64,000 nt of DNA from JAJZKE01 sp963762395 (GTDB taxonomy: Bacteria; Patescibacteriota; Saccharimonadia; Saccharimonadales; UBA4665). The notes beneath the pieces are model-generated. The model was not told where the DNA came from, made no database searches, and was given only the letters and a program-made list of their open reading frames with translations. Below, piece by piece: positions 25,261 through 34,846 of this stretch (positions within the stretch are counted from its first letter, which is position 1; each line of letters begins with the position of its first letter). The stretch lies in assembly GCA_963762395.1 (NCBI GenBank), contig CAVXKL010000004.1, positions 62,001-126,000 of the forward strand, written 5' to 3'. The position numbers and the translations under genes were made by a program.

Positions 25261-25704
25261 ATGAAATTAAAAGACTATCAAAAAAAGCTAACCCGCCAAC
25301 TAACCAGGTTTGGAGATATTAGATTTACTGGCCAATTAATCTTTTTGGCCATAGTTCTTCTGATATTCTGGAGTGGAGCAAGAGCAATTCAGTCTAACTA
25401 CAACCTTCAAAAGCAGGTAACTGTACTTAAACAGCAGAACCAAGTGTCTCAACTACAAAACTTAAATATTGCTCTACAAAATAACTACTATAAATCTAAT
25501 CAATACCTAGAATTATCTGCCCGCCAGAACTTTGGGCTTGCTTCACCTGGTGAAACTGAACTTATAGTGCCATCAAGTGTAGCTTTAACTTACACCAAGA
25601 ATGTACCAACTTTGAATTCATCTCCGTCTACAAATAGCTCTAATCAAGAATTAAACTACGAAGCCTGGCTTAACTTTTTCCTTCACAGAAACAGCCCGTT
25701 TTAA
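25261..25704 (+). CDS. FtsB/DivIC-like septum protein
   Basis: This is a 147-residue protein from the ATG at 25261. A cytoplasmic N-terminus is followed by one helix (about 25-43) and a coiled coil (NYNLQKQVTVLKQQNQVSQLQNLNIALQNNYY). The FtsB-like end LELSARQNFGLASPGETELIVP and a Ser/Asn-rich tail complete it. FtsB/DivIC links FtsL and FtsQ in the divisome. TATAAT at 25238-25243 precedes it; a GTG four codons earlier is possible. Confidence 0.75.
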   Translation: MKLKDYQKKLTRQLTRFGDIRFTGQLIFLAIVLLIFWSGARAIQSNYNLQKQVTVLKQQNQVSQLQNLNIALQNNYYKSNQYLELSARQNFGLASPGETELIVPSSVALTYTKNVPTLNSSPSTNSSNQELNYEAWLNFFLHRNSPF

Positions 25705-25764
25705 ATAGCTACCTCTTGGAAATATTCGTATCTAATGCTAAAATGGTGTATTCAATAAATATAT

Positions 25765-25839
25765 CGCGGGGTGGAGCAGCGGCAGCTCGATTGGCTCATA
25801 ACCAATAGGTCGCAGGTTCGAGTCCTGCCCCCGCAACCA
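25765..25839 (+). tRNA. tRNA-fMet (initiator, CAU)
   Basis: The 75-nt gene includes an encoded CCA. The C1:A72 mismatch (CGCGGGG...CCCCGCA) marks an initiator. The anticodon loop is CTCATAA, and the T-arm is GCAGG/CCTGC. The anticodon stem is ATTGG/CCAAT, so only two of the usual three G-C pairs below the loop are present. A terminator follows at once. Confidence 0.95.
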
Positions 25840-26070
25840 AGTCATGCACCAACAGAGATAGACCGGGTTCCTAGACCGGTCTTTTTTATTACTTCTTAAA
25901 ACCTTACCCCTGTAATCAGGTTCGAGTCCTATTCCTATTGGCTCGAACCGATAAATTCATTAAAATTACCATATAACCCCTAGAAACGGGGTTCCTAAAG
26001 AGTCCAGTCGCCTTTATGAGGGCAGGACACATGTAACATAGACCGGGTTCCATGATCGTAATCAGGTTAA
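25840..26070. other. Attachment-like region beside tRNA-fMet
   Basis: The region has a second copy of the T-arm stretch CAGGTTCGAGTCCT (25917-25930; original at 25813-25826). It also has a perfect 8-bp inverted repeat GGTTCGAG/CTCGAACC (25919-25926, 25942-25949), and GGGTTCC three times (25866, 25989, 26045), the first and last after ATAGACC. Such doubled tRNA pieces and short repeats suggest past site-specific integrations. No protein gene is visible. Confidence 0.45.
25860..25888 (+). terminator. Terminator of tRNA-fMet
   Basis: AGACCGG (25860-25866) pairs with CCGGTCT (25876-25882), followed by a T-run. Confidence 0.85.
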
Positions 26071-26775
26071 TTACTCAGATGAATCGGGTGGAGTCAGTTT
26101 ATTCTTGCGAAGTGCGTATTTTGCATTAGTTACAATATAAACTGAGCTGAGCAGGTTATTAATTAGAATCCAAGCTGCTTTTAATTCTTCACGAGTTGGC
26201 ATTTCGATGGTGTGGACTGCTTCATTACCCAAGAATCTAATTCTATGTAGTAGGTCTGCTGTTATCGGAGAAACTTGTCCTTGCTCTTTTAAGGTATCTA
26301 TCTTAGTTTTAAGCTTACCTTTAGATATACCTTCGTCTATGCACAGCATCTCAATTAGGGTTCTTACTCCCATCGCGGCTAAAGTCCACGATTCTACCGC
26401 TAGTGCAGAGTAAGTCTCCTGATAAACGGTTTTTATTTTAAATGGTAAAAGATGAATTTCCTCAATCTTGCTAAAACCTTCAAGTCTAGGAGGATATATA
26501 TTAACTTTTTCTTCAAGCTCTGTCTCGCCAGTGAGATCGTTAAAAATAAGATCTTCAGAAAATCTGGATCTTTTTACGAATGTTACCAACGAACAACCTC
26601 GACATATTACTATCTCATAATCTTCAAAGCCGAAAAGATCTTCAGTCTGCCAGCGTTCACTTATAGAGCGCAGAACTTCATGTCTCGTGAAATGGCCACA
26701 TCCTATACAGACGATCTCGTAAATTTTCCCCTTAGTAGAGTCAGTCTTATATGTTTGTTTGGGTGGTTGTCTCAT
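26071..26775 (-). CDS. DUF4145-family protein with zinc-ribbon-like N-terminus
   Basis: This 234-residue protein has an N-terminal Cys pair (CIGCGH) and a second pair (CRGCS), likely a zinc ribbon. The C-terminal half (AVESWTLAAMGVRTLIEMLC...RIRFLGNEAVHTIEMPTREELKAAWILINNLL) matches the HEPN-related DUF4145. This domain is common in defence islands and beside restriction systems. It starts four bases after the stop of the 316-residue gene and lies next to the recombinase gene. Confidence 0.7.
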   Translation of the reverse strand: MRQPPKQTYKTDSTKGKIYEIVCIGCGHFTRHEVLRSISERWQTEDLFGFEDYEIVICRGCSLVTFVKRSRFSEDLIFNDLTGETELEEKVNIYPPRLEGFSKIEEIHLLPFKIKTVYQETYSALAVESWTLAAMGVRTLIEMLCIDEGISKGKLKTKIDTLKEQGQVSPITADLLHRIRFLGNEAVHTIEMPTREELKAAWILINNLLSSVYIVTNAKYALRKNKLTPPDSSE

Positions 26776-26779
26776 TATT

Positions 26780-27730
26780 TCACTTGACCAAAGTACTAAT
26801 AAAGTGAGAAACCTTTTCTATAGAATCAGAAACTGCAGCTATTTTAGATGTTGCATTTAATGTTAATTGAGCACCTTCCCATGCCTTGCTGACTATACTT
26901 TTATCAGGTTTTTGTTTTATTAGCTGGGCTTTGATTGTTTCCAGATCTGATACTGCGTCTATTTTAAGCTGTTGGCTAATCTTTGAGTTATTAATGAGCG
27001 AAATAAGACTATCAATATCACTAATACCGTCAGTATTCTTTTGCTCTATATCACCCAGATTATCGCCCATTACAACGATATTGTTTTGACCACTTATTTG
27101 AAATGAAGAGAATGGTTTATTTTGAAATTTAGACGGCTGGTAGCGATTAATTGCTTTACTACTTAACCTGTAACGCTTAACAGATTTATCAGATATTGCT
27201 TTTAATAAGCCCGCACCCTCTAAAAATTCTACCGCTAGTCCGACGTCAGCCCTATTGATATCTCTCAACCTAAAACTTATCTCGTTTGCTGTCCAGCCAG
27301 CAATTCGTTGAGGGTGTCTTCTTTGTTCGTCATAAAGCATGTCTAAAACAGCTTGTCGAATATTATCCCAAGTATTGGTTGATTCAGTCGTGGAGTTAGA
27401 CTCTATGCTATTTGGTAGATCTCCCCGCCAATCTAAGCTTTCTAATATGGCAGTCAATATGCTTCGAGCTGTTTTTAAGTGACTATAATAACTTTTTGTA
27501 TCCCATTCTTGATTTTTAGCTTCATCACTACCGTGTACAGCACTATATCCACTAAGAGTTCTAAATTCATTAAGTTCATTGCTCTCTCCACCTTCTATTT
27601 CTTCAATTAATCTGGCAGTAGTTAAATAAAAAGTTTTACACCGATCTCGATCAAGTTCCTGTTCCAGCACATCAATTTCTTTTATCTTATTGACGAGCGC
27701 AGTTTTAAGAATATCTGTCCTATTTTGCAT
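26780..27730 (-). CDS. Island protein with winged-helix-like and repeat-loop segments
   Basis: This is a 316-residue protein. Its N-terminal helical part (1-95) may be HEPN-like. A winged-helix-like segment (about 120-185) ends AVEFLEGAGLLKAISDKSVKRYRLS. A short beta stretch ISGQNNIVVMGDNLGDIEQ precedes a C-terminal helical region (245-316). Similar GNNNIVVMGDN stretches occur in abortive-infection-type proteins, but the function is unclear. It sits between the recombinase and the DUF4145 gene, on the same strand. Confidence 0.5.
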   Translation of the reverse strand: MQNRTDILKTALVNKIKEIDVLEQELDRDRCKTFYLTTARLIEEIEGGESNELNEFRTLSGYSAVHGSDEAKNQEWDTKSYYSHLKTARSILTAILESLDWRGDLPNSIESNSTTESTNTWDNIRQAVLDMLYDEQRRHPQRIAGWTANEISFRLRDINRADVGLAVEFLEGAGLLKAISDKSVKRYRLSSKAINRYQPSKFQNKPFSSFQISGQNNIVVMGDNLGDIEQKNTDGISDIDSLISLINNSKISQQLKIDAVSDLETIKAQLIKQKPDKSIVSKAWEGAQLTLNATSKIAAVSDSIEKVSHFISTLVK

Positions 27731-27775
27731 AAGTTTCCTCTGTATGAATTATAACCCTTAAACAGATAAAATTAT

Positions 27776-29038
27776 TTATTTGGCGATTATATTACCATTA
27801 TTTATTACCAGAATAGTTTTTATTCCGTTAGTTAGTTTTGACTGTTCGGATAAACTACCCCTATTTAACACGTAACGAGAATATTCAATTATTGGCTTAT
27901 CTAATTTACGATTTACGCCATAATGTTCAAATAATGCTTCGGTTGCCGCTTGGTGCTTTTCTATGTCAGATCTTAATTCTGCGGATATTATTATTTTATC
28001 TGCATTATTAACTATGAAATCCTGGAGTAGTTGAATTAGTGTATTTTCATTAATATACTTTTCGGGACATTTAAGGTCTATTTTCTTAGTACACCGATAA
28101 TAAACATGACGGTTAAACTCACCATTTAACAATTTTTTAAATTTTTCTTCTGCTGTAACATCACCACCACAATGCCCACACTTCAGTAAACCCCTAAACG
28201 CAAACTGCTTTGAACCCCATTTACCTTTATTAATACCTCTGAATTGCTGAACAAGTTCAAACAAATCCTTGGATATAAGAGGCTCGTGCGATCCCTTGAA
28301 CCAAACTCCTTCCGGGTATTGGAATTCTCCATAGTAGAAAGGGTTAGTAAGAATTAGGAATACTTGGCTGAGGGCGACTGGTTTGCCTGAACGATTTGTA
28401 AAACCTATTTCATCTAGCCATAGTTTGAGCTTTCTACCGCTCCATCCGTGGTAACCAGCTTTTCGATACATCTCGGTAATAATTGGAGCTCTATCAGGAT
28501 CAGGAATAATATCTTTAATACCATTAAAGTGGCGATTCATATATCCTAATGGTGCGACCCCCGGTCGCCATCCCATATTGCATTTATTTTTTATGCCTCT
28601 TTTTACGTTTACACTCTTATTATCGTTTTCTAGTTTCGCTTGTGAGCAGAGGATCATTAATAAGAATTTCTCATTTGGGTTATTAGTAAAAGTTTGTGAA
28701 TACGTTCTAATCTGAACTAACTTGCCACTGTCCATAAGATCAACTAAAGACCCTAGGTCACCACCATTACGACTTAATCTTGAAGCATCCCAGCATAGGA
28801 CGCAGTTATAATCATCATTTCTAAGTCCATCCAGTAATTCGTTATATACCTTTCGTTGACCGGACTCTTTAGCAGAGTGACTCTCTTCTAGAATCTTAGT
28901 TACGTTCAATCCTTCCTTTTCAGCTAATAACTTCATTTCGTTTAATTGGGAATCGATAGACATAGCTTGACGCTCGTCCTGCTCGCTAGATTTACGAGCG
29001 TATAAGCAATATTTCATTTCTGGAGATTTAACTTCCAT
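27776..29038 (-). CDS. Large serine recombinase
   Basis: This 420-residue enzyme (from the ATG at 29038; a later Met at 29008 is also possible) starts with a resolvase domain, YARKSSEQDERQ holding the catalytic serine. CWDASRLSRNGGDLGSL, a recombinase domain (about 165-265) and a zinc ribbon (CGHCGG...YYRCTKK...CPEKYI) follow. A tail helix completes the protein. It would integrate and excise the island at attachment sites such as those beside tRNA-fMet. It is at the left end of the island, as expected for an integrase gene. Confidence 0.9.
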   Translation of the reverse strand: MEVKSPEMKYCLYARKSSEQDERQAMSIDSQLNEMKLLAEKEGLNVTKILEESHSAKESGQRKVYNELLDGLRNDDYNCVLCWDASRLSRNGGDLGSLVDLMDSGKLVQIRTYSQTFTNNPNEKFLLMILCSQAKLENDNKSVNVKRGIKNKCNMGWRPGVAPLGYMNRHFNGIKDIIPDPDRAPIITEMYRKAGYHGWSGRKLKLWLDEIGFTNRSGKPVALSQVFLILTNPFYYGEFQYPEGVWFKGSHEPLISKDLFELVQQFRGINKGKWGSKQFAFRGLLKCGHCGGDVTAEEKFKKLLNGEFNRHVYYRCTKKIDLKCPEKYINENTLIQLLQDFIVNNADKIIISAELRSDIEKHQAATEALFEHYGVNRKLDKPIIEYSRYVLNRGSLSEQSKLTNGIKTILVINNGNIIAK

Positions 29039-29122
29039 ACAGAGCAAAGGTACCGCAATTAAATATAAAGTCTAGTTTTTGTCTACTTATATCTGTTATA
29101 AAGAGCTATAATATGACTTAAT

Positions 29123-30703
29123 ATGCATGAAGAGACAAATACACTTAAGGAAGATGAAAGAGCTCACCTTCATAGTACTATCTGGAAAATAGCAAACGAT
29201 CTTAGAGGTTCAGTTGATGGGTGGGACTTTAAGCAATATGTCCTTGGTATTCTTTTTTATCGTTTTATTTCTGAAAACCTTGCTAGTTACATTAACGAAG
29301 AAGAGCGTAAAACTGGGGCTGGTGACTTTAACTACTTAACTTTAAGTGATGATGCAGCTGAATTTGGCCGTATAGATACCGTACAAGAAAAGGGCTTCTT
29401 TATATTACCAAGTGAATTATTTGCAAATGTTTGCAAAAAAGCCAAGAACGATGAAAATTTAAATGAAACACTATCAGGTATTTTTCGTAATATAGAAAAT
29501 TCTGCTAATGGCACAGACAGTGAAGGTGACATAAAGGGTTTGTTCGATGATATAGACGTTAATAGTAATAAACTTGGACCAACAGTAGCAAAAAGGAATG
29601 AGCGTTTGGTTAAATTGATGGAAGCTGTGGGCGAATTAAAACTAGGTAATTATTCTGACCATACTATTGATGCTTTTGGTGATGCTTATGAATACTTAAT
29701 GACCATGTATGCAAGCAATGCCGGTAAATCAGGGGGAGAGTTTTTTACACCACAAGAAGTAAGTGAACTTTTAGCGGAAATAACAGTACACGGTAAGAAG
29801 CAAGTAAATAAAGTTTACGATCCTGCATGCGGATCTGGCTCTTTACTTCTAAAATTTGCAAAAGTACTCGGCAAAGAAAATGTACGTCAAGGATTTTTTG
29901 GACAAGAGATTAATATTACGACCTATAATCTTTGCCGAATAAATATGTTTCTGCACGACATTAATTATGAAAAATTTAATATTGCACACGGAGACACTTT
30001 AATAGATCCAGCACATTGGGATGATGAACCTTTTGATGCAATAGTATCTAATCCGCCCTATTCAATTAATTGGGAAGGAGACTCTAATCCTTTACTAATT
30101 AATGATCCGCGCTTTTCCCCAGCAGGTGTCCTTGCTCCTAAGAGTAAGGCAGATTTGGCCTTCACTATGCACATGCTGAGTTGGCTTTCTACAAGTGGGA
30201 CTGCCGCTATTGTCGAATTTCCAGGCGTACTCTATAGGGGAGGTGCTGAACAGAAAATTCGTAAATACTTAATAGACAATAACTATGTAGATACAGTAAT
30301 TCAGCTCCCTGCGGATCTATTTTTTGGAGTAACAATAGCAACCTGCATAGTAGTTCTAAGAAAAAGCAAAAAAGATAATTCTACACTGTTTATTAATGCT
30401 TCAAATGAGTTTGTTCGCGGTGGCAATAAAAACAAACTTAGTGAAACCAACCGATTAAAAATTCTAAATGCATTTACAGATCGTAAGGATATTGAATATT
30501 TTTCAAATCTTGTTCCTAATGATGAAATTGCTCATAACAACTACGACCTCGCAGTTGGCAGCTATACTCGAATAGAGGATACGAGCGAAGTAGTTGATAT
30601 AATAAAACTCAACTCCGACATTAAAGAAATTGTTGCTAGACAAAAAGAACTTCGTAATCAAATTGACAATATTGTATCGGATCTAGAGGGTACAAGTGAG
30701 TAG
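29123..30703 (+). CDS. hsdM: Type I restriction-modification system, methyltransferase subunit
   Basis: This 526-residue N6-adenine methyltransferase has an N-terminal HsdM helical domain (LHSTIWKIANDLRGSVDGWDFKQYVLG). The SAM-binding motif is DPACGSGSLLLKFAK (about 231-245) and the catalytic motif IV is NPPYS. It methylates both strands of the HsdS target. hsdS begins in its last codons (8-base overlap). TATAAT at 29107-29112 lies ten bases before the ATG, so the operon mRNA is leaderless. Confidence 0.95.
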   Translation: MHEETNTLKEDERAHLHSTIWKIANDLRGSVDGWDFKQYVLGILFYRFISENLASYINEEERKTGAGDFNYLTLSDDAAEFGRIDTVQEKGFFILPSELFANVCKKAKNDENLNETLSGIFRNIENSANGTDSEGDIKGLFDDIDVNSNKLGPTVAKRNERLVKLMEAVGELKLGNYSDHTIDAFGDAYEYLMTMYASNAGKSGGEFFTPQEVSELLAEITVHGKKQVNKVYDPACGSGSLLLKFAKVLGKENVRQGFFGQEINITTYNLCRINMFLHDINYEKFNIAHGDTLIDPAHWDDEPFDAIVSNPPYSINWEGDSNPLLINDPRFSPAGVLAPKSKADLAFTMHMLSWLSTSGTAAIVEFPGVLYRGGAEQKIRKYLIDNNYVDTVIQLPADLFFGVTIATCIVVLRKSKKDNSTLFINASNEFVRGGNKNKLSETNRLKILNAFTDRKDIEYFSNLVPNDEIAHNNYDLAVGSYTRIEDTSEVVDIIKLNSDIKEIVARQKELRNQIDNIVSDLEGTSE

Positions 30704-31811
30704 GGTAGATGAGTTAGTACTTAAACTATGTCCTAACGGAGTTATATTTAAAGAGCTTGCTGAAATACTTAACTATGAACAACCAGGGAAATACATAGTG
30801 AATTCCACTGACTATAACGATCAATATAAAACACCAGTCTTAACCGCAGGGCAAAGTTTTATACTTGGGTACACAGCAGAAACGCACGGCTTATATCCCG
30901 CAACAAAAGATAATCCAGTAATTATATTTGACGACTTTACGACGTCTAATCATTGGGTGGACTTTAACTTCAAGGTTAAGTCCTCCGCTATGAAAATGCT
31001 GACTCCTAAGGAAAATTCAGACATAGATTTTCGTTTTGTTTACTATGCTATAAAGTGTATTAACTTTCAGCCCAGCGATCATGCTCGTCATTGGATAGCA
31101 AAATACTCAAAGTTCAGAATACCCATACCTCCTGTAGATATACAGCATGCCATTGTGGGCATGTTAGACTCGTTTGCAGAGCTAGAAGCAGAGCTAGAAG
31201 CAGAGCTAGAAGCGAGAAAAAAACAATATGAATACTACAGCAGAAATTTATTTAAAACATTTAAGGGAGAGAAATTCATTAAGTTAAGTGAGGCTTGTAA
31301 AAATATTACAACGGGTAAATTAAATGCAAACGCAAAAAACGAAAATGGTTTGTATCCTTTTTTTACTTGTGATGCAAATCCTTATAAAATCAATACCTAT
31401 GCATTCGATACAGAAGCAATTTTAGTTTCCGGCAACGGCAGTCAAGTTGGCCATATTAACTATTACAAGGGCAAGTTTAACGCATATCAGCGGACGTATA
31501 TATTATCGGATTTCTCAAGTCAGATTTTAGTTAACTATTTGCTCTTGTACCTTAACGTTCATTTAAGGGATTATATTTTTAGGAACTCAAAACGGGGTTC
31601 AGTCCCGTACATAACTTTACCTACTCTACACAATTTTTTGATTCCATTACCTAATATTAAAGAGCAAAATCGTATAGTGGCCGCCCTCGGTAACTTCGAT
31701 AAACTAGTCAACGATAAGTTCTTAGGTTTGCCAGCTGAACTTATAGCTCGTCGAAAACAGTATGAATATTACAGAAACAAATTATTGACATTTCGAGAGA
31801 TAGTAGCATGA
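30696..31811 (+). CDS. hsdS: Type I restriction-modification system, specificity subunit
   Basis: This 371-residue protein starts at GTG, overlapping hsdM. It has two target-recognition domains (about 10-150 and 185-345), each followed by a conserved helix. The helix pair is marked by ARKKQYEYYSRNLF and ARRKQYEYYRNKLL. The first central helix holds three copies of a 4-residue unit (ELEA, residues 161-172), encoded by 12-bp repeats. In EcoR124-type enzymes, change in the number of such units alters the target spacer. Confidence 0.9.
   Translation: MSRVDELVLKLCPNGVIFKELAEILNYEQPGKYIVNSTDYNDQYKTPVLTAGQSFILGYTAETHGLYPATKDNPVIIFDDFTTSNHWVDFNFKVKSSAMKMLTPKENSDIDFRFVYYAIKCINFQPSDHARHWIAKYSKFRIPIPPVDIQHAIVGMLDSFAELEAELEAELEARKKQYEYYSRNLFKTFKGEKFIKLSEACKNITTGKLNANAKNENGLYPFFTCDANPYKINTYAFDTEAILVSGNGSQVGHINYYKGKFNAYQRTYILSDFSSQILVNYLLLYLNVHLRDYIFRNSKRGSVPYITLPTLHNFLIPLPNIKEQNRIVAALGNFDKLVNDKFLGLPAELIARRKQYEYYRNKLLTFREIVA
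31176..31211 (+). repeat. Three tandem 12-bp repeats in hsdS
   Basis: GCAGAGCTAGAA is present three times without change and encodes AELE/ELEA units in the central helix. It keeps frame whatever the copy number, so slippage would alter helix length only. Confidence 0.95.
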
Positions 31812-34800
31812 GTAAATTTAATCTTATTGCTGAAAGTCCCAGCAGTACAGTTTTATCGGAATATACACCAAATAAAGCACGAGTAAAATCTTATCAAAGC
31901 GAAGCTGAACTTGAAAAAGCTTTTATAGAAAAGTTACTGACACAAGCTTACGATTATTTATCTATAAAAAGCGAAGCTGAACTTTTAGCTAATCTGCGGT
32001 TAAAACTGCAAAAACTAAATAGTTTTGAATTTACCGACTCCGAATGGGAGCGATTTTTTAATGAAAGAATTGCTAACGAGAACGATGGTATTGAAGAAAA
32101 AACTGCAAAAATTCAAGAGGACCATATTCAATTGCTTACAAAGGATAATGGCGAAGTTAAAAATGTCTATTTAATAGACAAGACTAACATTCATAACAAT
32201 AGTTTGCAGGTTATTAACCAGTACGAAATTGATGGAGCAAGAGCCAATCGTTATGATGTTACGGTTTTAGTTAACGGTTTGCCACTGGTTCATATTGAAT
32301 TAAAAAGACGAGGGGTACCACTACAAGAAGCCTTCAATCAGATTAATCGTTATCAGCGAGATAGCTTCTGGGCAGGTAGTGGGTTATTCGAATATGTTCA
32401 GCTATTCGTGATTAGCAACGGGACTTACAGTAAATACTACAGCAACACAACACGCTGGCAACATATTAAAGAGTCTGGCGAAGCTCGTTCTAAACAGGGC
32501 AAAAAGACTAGTAATAGTTTTGAGTTCACAAGTTGGTGGGCAGATGCTAACAACAGACCCATTATTGATTTAATGGATTTTTCACAAACTTTTTTTGCTA
32601 AACATACACTTCTTAATATCATTTCCAAGTACTGCGTATTTACTTCAGAAAAGTTATTACTAGCTATGCGTCCTTATCAAATTGTTGCAACAGAAAGAAT
32701 TTTAAATCGCATTGAAATCTCTACTAATTATAAGAAACTAGGCACTATTGATGCCGGTGGTTACATTTGGCATACGACTGGGTCTGGTAAAACTCTTACT
32801 AGCTTTAAGACCGCACAACTAGCCAGCAAACTTGAATCAGTAGACAAAGTTATATTTATTGTCGATCGTAAAGATCTTGACTACCAAACGATGAAAGAAT
32901 ACGACAAGTTCGAAAAAGGTGCAGCTAATAGCAATACCAGCACCGCAAAGTTGCGTAAGCAACTTGAAGATCCTAATGCGCGCATTATCATCACCACAAT
33001 ACAAAAGTTAGACAAATTTATTAAGAAAAATGAAGATCATAAAATTTATGATGGACACATTGTTCTAATATTTGACGAATGCCACCGTTCTCAATTTGGT
33101 GATATGCATTCCGCAATTACGAAAAGCTTTAAGAATTATCATATTTTCGGGTTTACGGGCACTCCTATATTTGCTACCAATTCATCTAGCGGTGGTCGTG
33201 CTGATCTAAAAACTACTGAACAGGCTTTTGGCGATAAGCTACACACTTATACGATAGTTGATGCCATAACGGATAAAAATGTATTACCATTTCGTATTGA
33301 TTACATAAACACTGTTCATACTAGTGAAGATATTGATGATGAAAAAGTTCGTTCCATAGATACCGAATCAGTGCTTGGAGCACCTGAAAGAGTAAATAAA
33401 GTGGTTGAATATATACGTCAGCATTTTGATCAAAAGACTAAACGCAACAGCTACTATAAATTACAGGACCGTCGATTAGCTGGCTTTAACTCCATATTTG
33501 CCGTCAGTTCTATAGAGATGGCTAAGAAATACTATGCTGAGTTCAAGAGCCAACAAAAAGAGTTACCAGAAGCAGCAAGATTGAAAATTGCCATCATTTA
33601 TAGCTTTGGTGTAAATGAAGAAGACCCGGGCTTTGATGGTTTAGAGGACGAAAACTCTGATAGTACTGAAGGTCTCGACCAAAGCTCCAGAGATTTTCTA
33701 GAAGATGCAATCGTTGATTATAACAAGTTATTTTCAACTAACTTTGATACCTCTGCCGATAAGTTCCAAAACTATTACAAAGATGTTTCCGATAAGATGA
33801 AGAAGCGCGAAATCGACATGCTTATAGTGGTCAATATGTTCCTTACAGGATTTGATGCAACTACACTAAACACATTATGGCTTGATAAGCGACTTCGCCA
33901 ACATGGTTTACTGCAAGCTTACTCACGCACAAATAGAATACTTAATTCGGTAAAAACATTCGGTAATATAATTAGCTTTAGGAACTTAGAAAAGGCTACA
34001 AATGATGCCTTAGCCTTGTTCGGGGATAGAGAAGCAAGTGGCATTGTACTGCTTAAATCTTATTCCGAGTATTACAATGGCTATGAAGATAACGGTAAGC
34101 ATATACCCGGCTATTCAGATCTCGTGGGTGAACTTATTAAACGATACCCGGTTGGCGAACAAATTATTGGCGAACAAAATCAGAAGTACTTTATTAAATT
34201 ATATGGCGCTATTCTAAGAGTCCGTAATATCTTAGATTCTTTTGATGACTTTGCAGATATCTTAAGTCCTCGTGATATGCAAGATTACCACAGCATGTAT
34301 ATTGATCTATATAATCAGTTCCGAAACGAATCAGATGCAGATAAAGAAAGCATATTAGACGATGTAGTTTTCGAGATGGAACTAATTAAACAGGTTGATA
34401 TCAATATTGATTATATATTGGGTCTAATTCGCCAATACCACTCTGGGAATCAAGAAAATAAAGAATTACTCATAGACATTAATAAGGCAATTGACTCAAG
34501 CGTTGAATTAAGGGATAAGAAACAACTCATAGAGCAATTTATTAACTCCCTAAATATTAACTCGGTGGTTGAAGATGATTGGCATAAGTTTATCGATGAA
34601 AAGAAATCAGAGGAACTTGATAGCATCATTCAGGAAGAGGGTCTTGATCCCGATGAAACTTATAAATTTATAGAAAATGCATTTCGTGATGGTGGCGTAA
34701 AATCATCAGGTACTGCAATAACTAAGGTCCTACCTCCAGTGTCACGTTTCTCAACTGATAACGCAAGGGGTAAGAAACGTGAAACGGTACTTGATAAACT

Positions 34801-34834
34801 TACCTCATTCTTTAATAAGTTCTTTGACGTATAG
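31808..34834 (+). CDS. hsdR: Type I restriction-modification system, restriction subunit
   Basis: This 1008-residue protein has an N-terminal endonuclease domain (GLPLVHIELKRRG, with the E-x-K of the PD-(D/E)xK nuclease, about 160-175). A SF2 helicase core follows: Walker A HTTGSGKT (about 321-328), DECH box (about 421) and FGFTGTP. The C-terminal helical region binds HsdM. It translocates DNA and cuts unmethylated targets. It overlaps hsdS by four bases (ATGA). Length is usual for the EcoR124 family. Confidence 0.95.
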   Translation: MSKFNLIAESPSSTVLSEYTPNKARVKSYQSEAELEKAFIEKLLTQAYDYLSIKSEAELLANLRLKLQKLNSFEFTDSEWERFFNERIANENDGIEEKTAKIQEDHIQLLTKDNGEVKNVYLIDKTNIHNNSLQVINQYEIDGARANRYDVTVLVNGLPLVHIELKRRGVPLQEAFNQINRYQRDSFWAGSGLFEYVQLFVISNGTYSKYYSNTTRWQHIKESGEARSKQGKKTSNSFEFTSWWADANNRPIIDLMDFSQTFFAKHTLLNIISKYCVFTSEKLLLAMRPYQIVATERILNRIEISTNYKKLGTIDAGGYIWHTTGSGKTLTSFKTAQLASKLESVDKVIFIVDRKDLDYQTMKEYDKFEKGAANSNTSTAKLRKQLEDPNARIIITTIQKLDKFIKKNEDHKIYDGHIVLIFDECHRSQFGDMHSAITKSFKNYHIFGFTGTPIFATNSSSGGRADLKTTEQAFGDKLHTYTIVDAITDKNVLPFRIDYINTVHTSEDIDDEKVRSIDTESVLGAPERVNKVVEYIRQHFDQKTKRNSYYKLQDRRLAGFNSIFAVSSIEMAKKYYAEFKSQQKELPEAARLKIAIIYSFGVNEEDPGFDGLEDENSDSTEGLDQSSRDFLEDAIVDYNKLFSTNFDTSADKFQNYYKDVSDKMKKREIDMLIVVNMFLTGFDATTLNTLWLDKRLRQHGLLQAYSRTNRILNSVKTFGNIISFRNLEKATNDALALFGDREASGIVLLKSYSEYYNGYEDNGKHIPGYSDLVGELIKRYPVGEQIIGEQNQKYFIKLYGAILRVRNILDSFDDFADILSPRDMQDYHSMYIDLYNQFRNESDADKESILDDVVFEMELIKQVDINIDYILGLIRQYHSGNQENKELLIDINKAIDSSVELRDKKQLIEQFINSLNINSVVEDDWHKFIDEKKSEELDSIIQEEGLDPDETYKFIENAFRDGGVKSSGTAITKVLPPVSRFSTDNARGKKRETVLDKLTSFFNKFFDV

Positions 34835-34846
34835 CTGCAAAGTGCA

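Noticed and set aside
25765..25839. Elongator tRNA-Met identity
   Set aside because: The unpaired C1-A72 end and the general sequence mark it as the initiator; the elongator is at 55807-55883.
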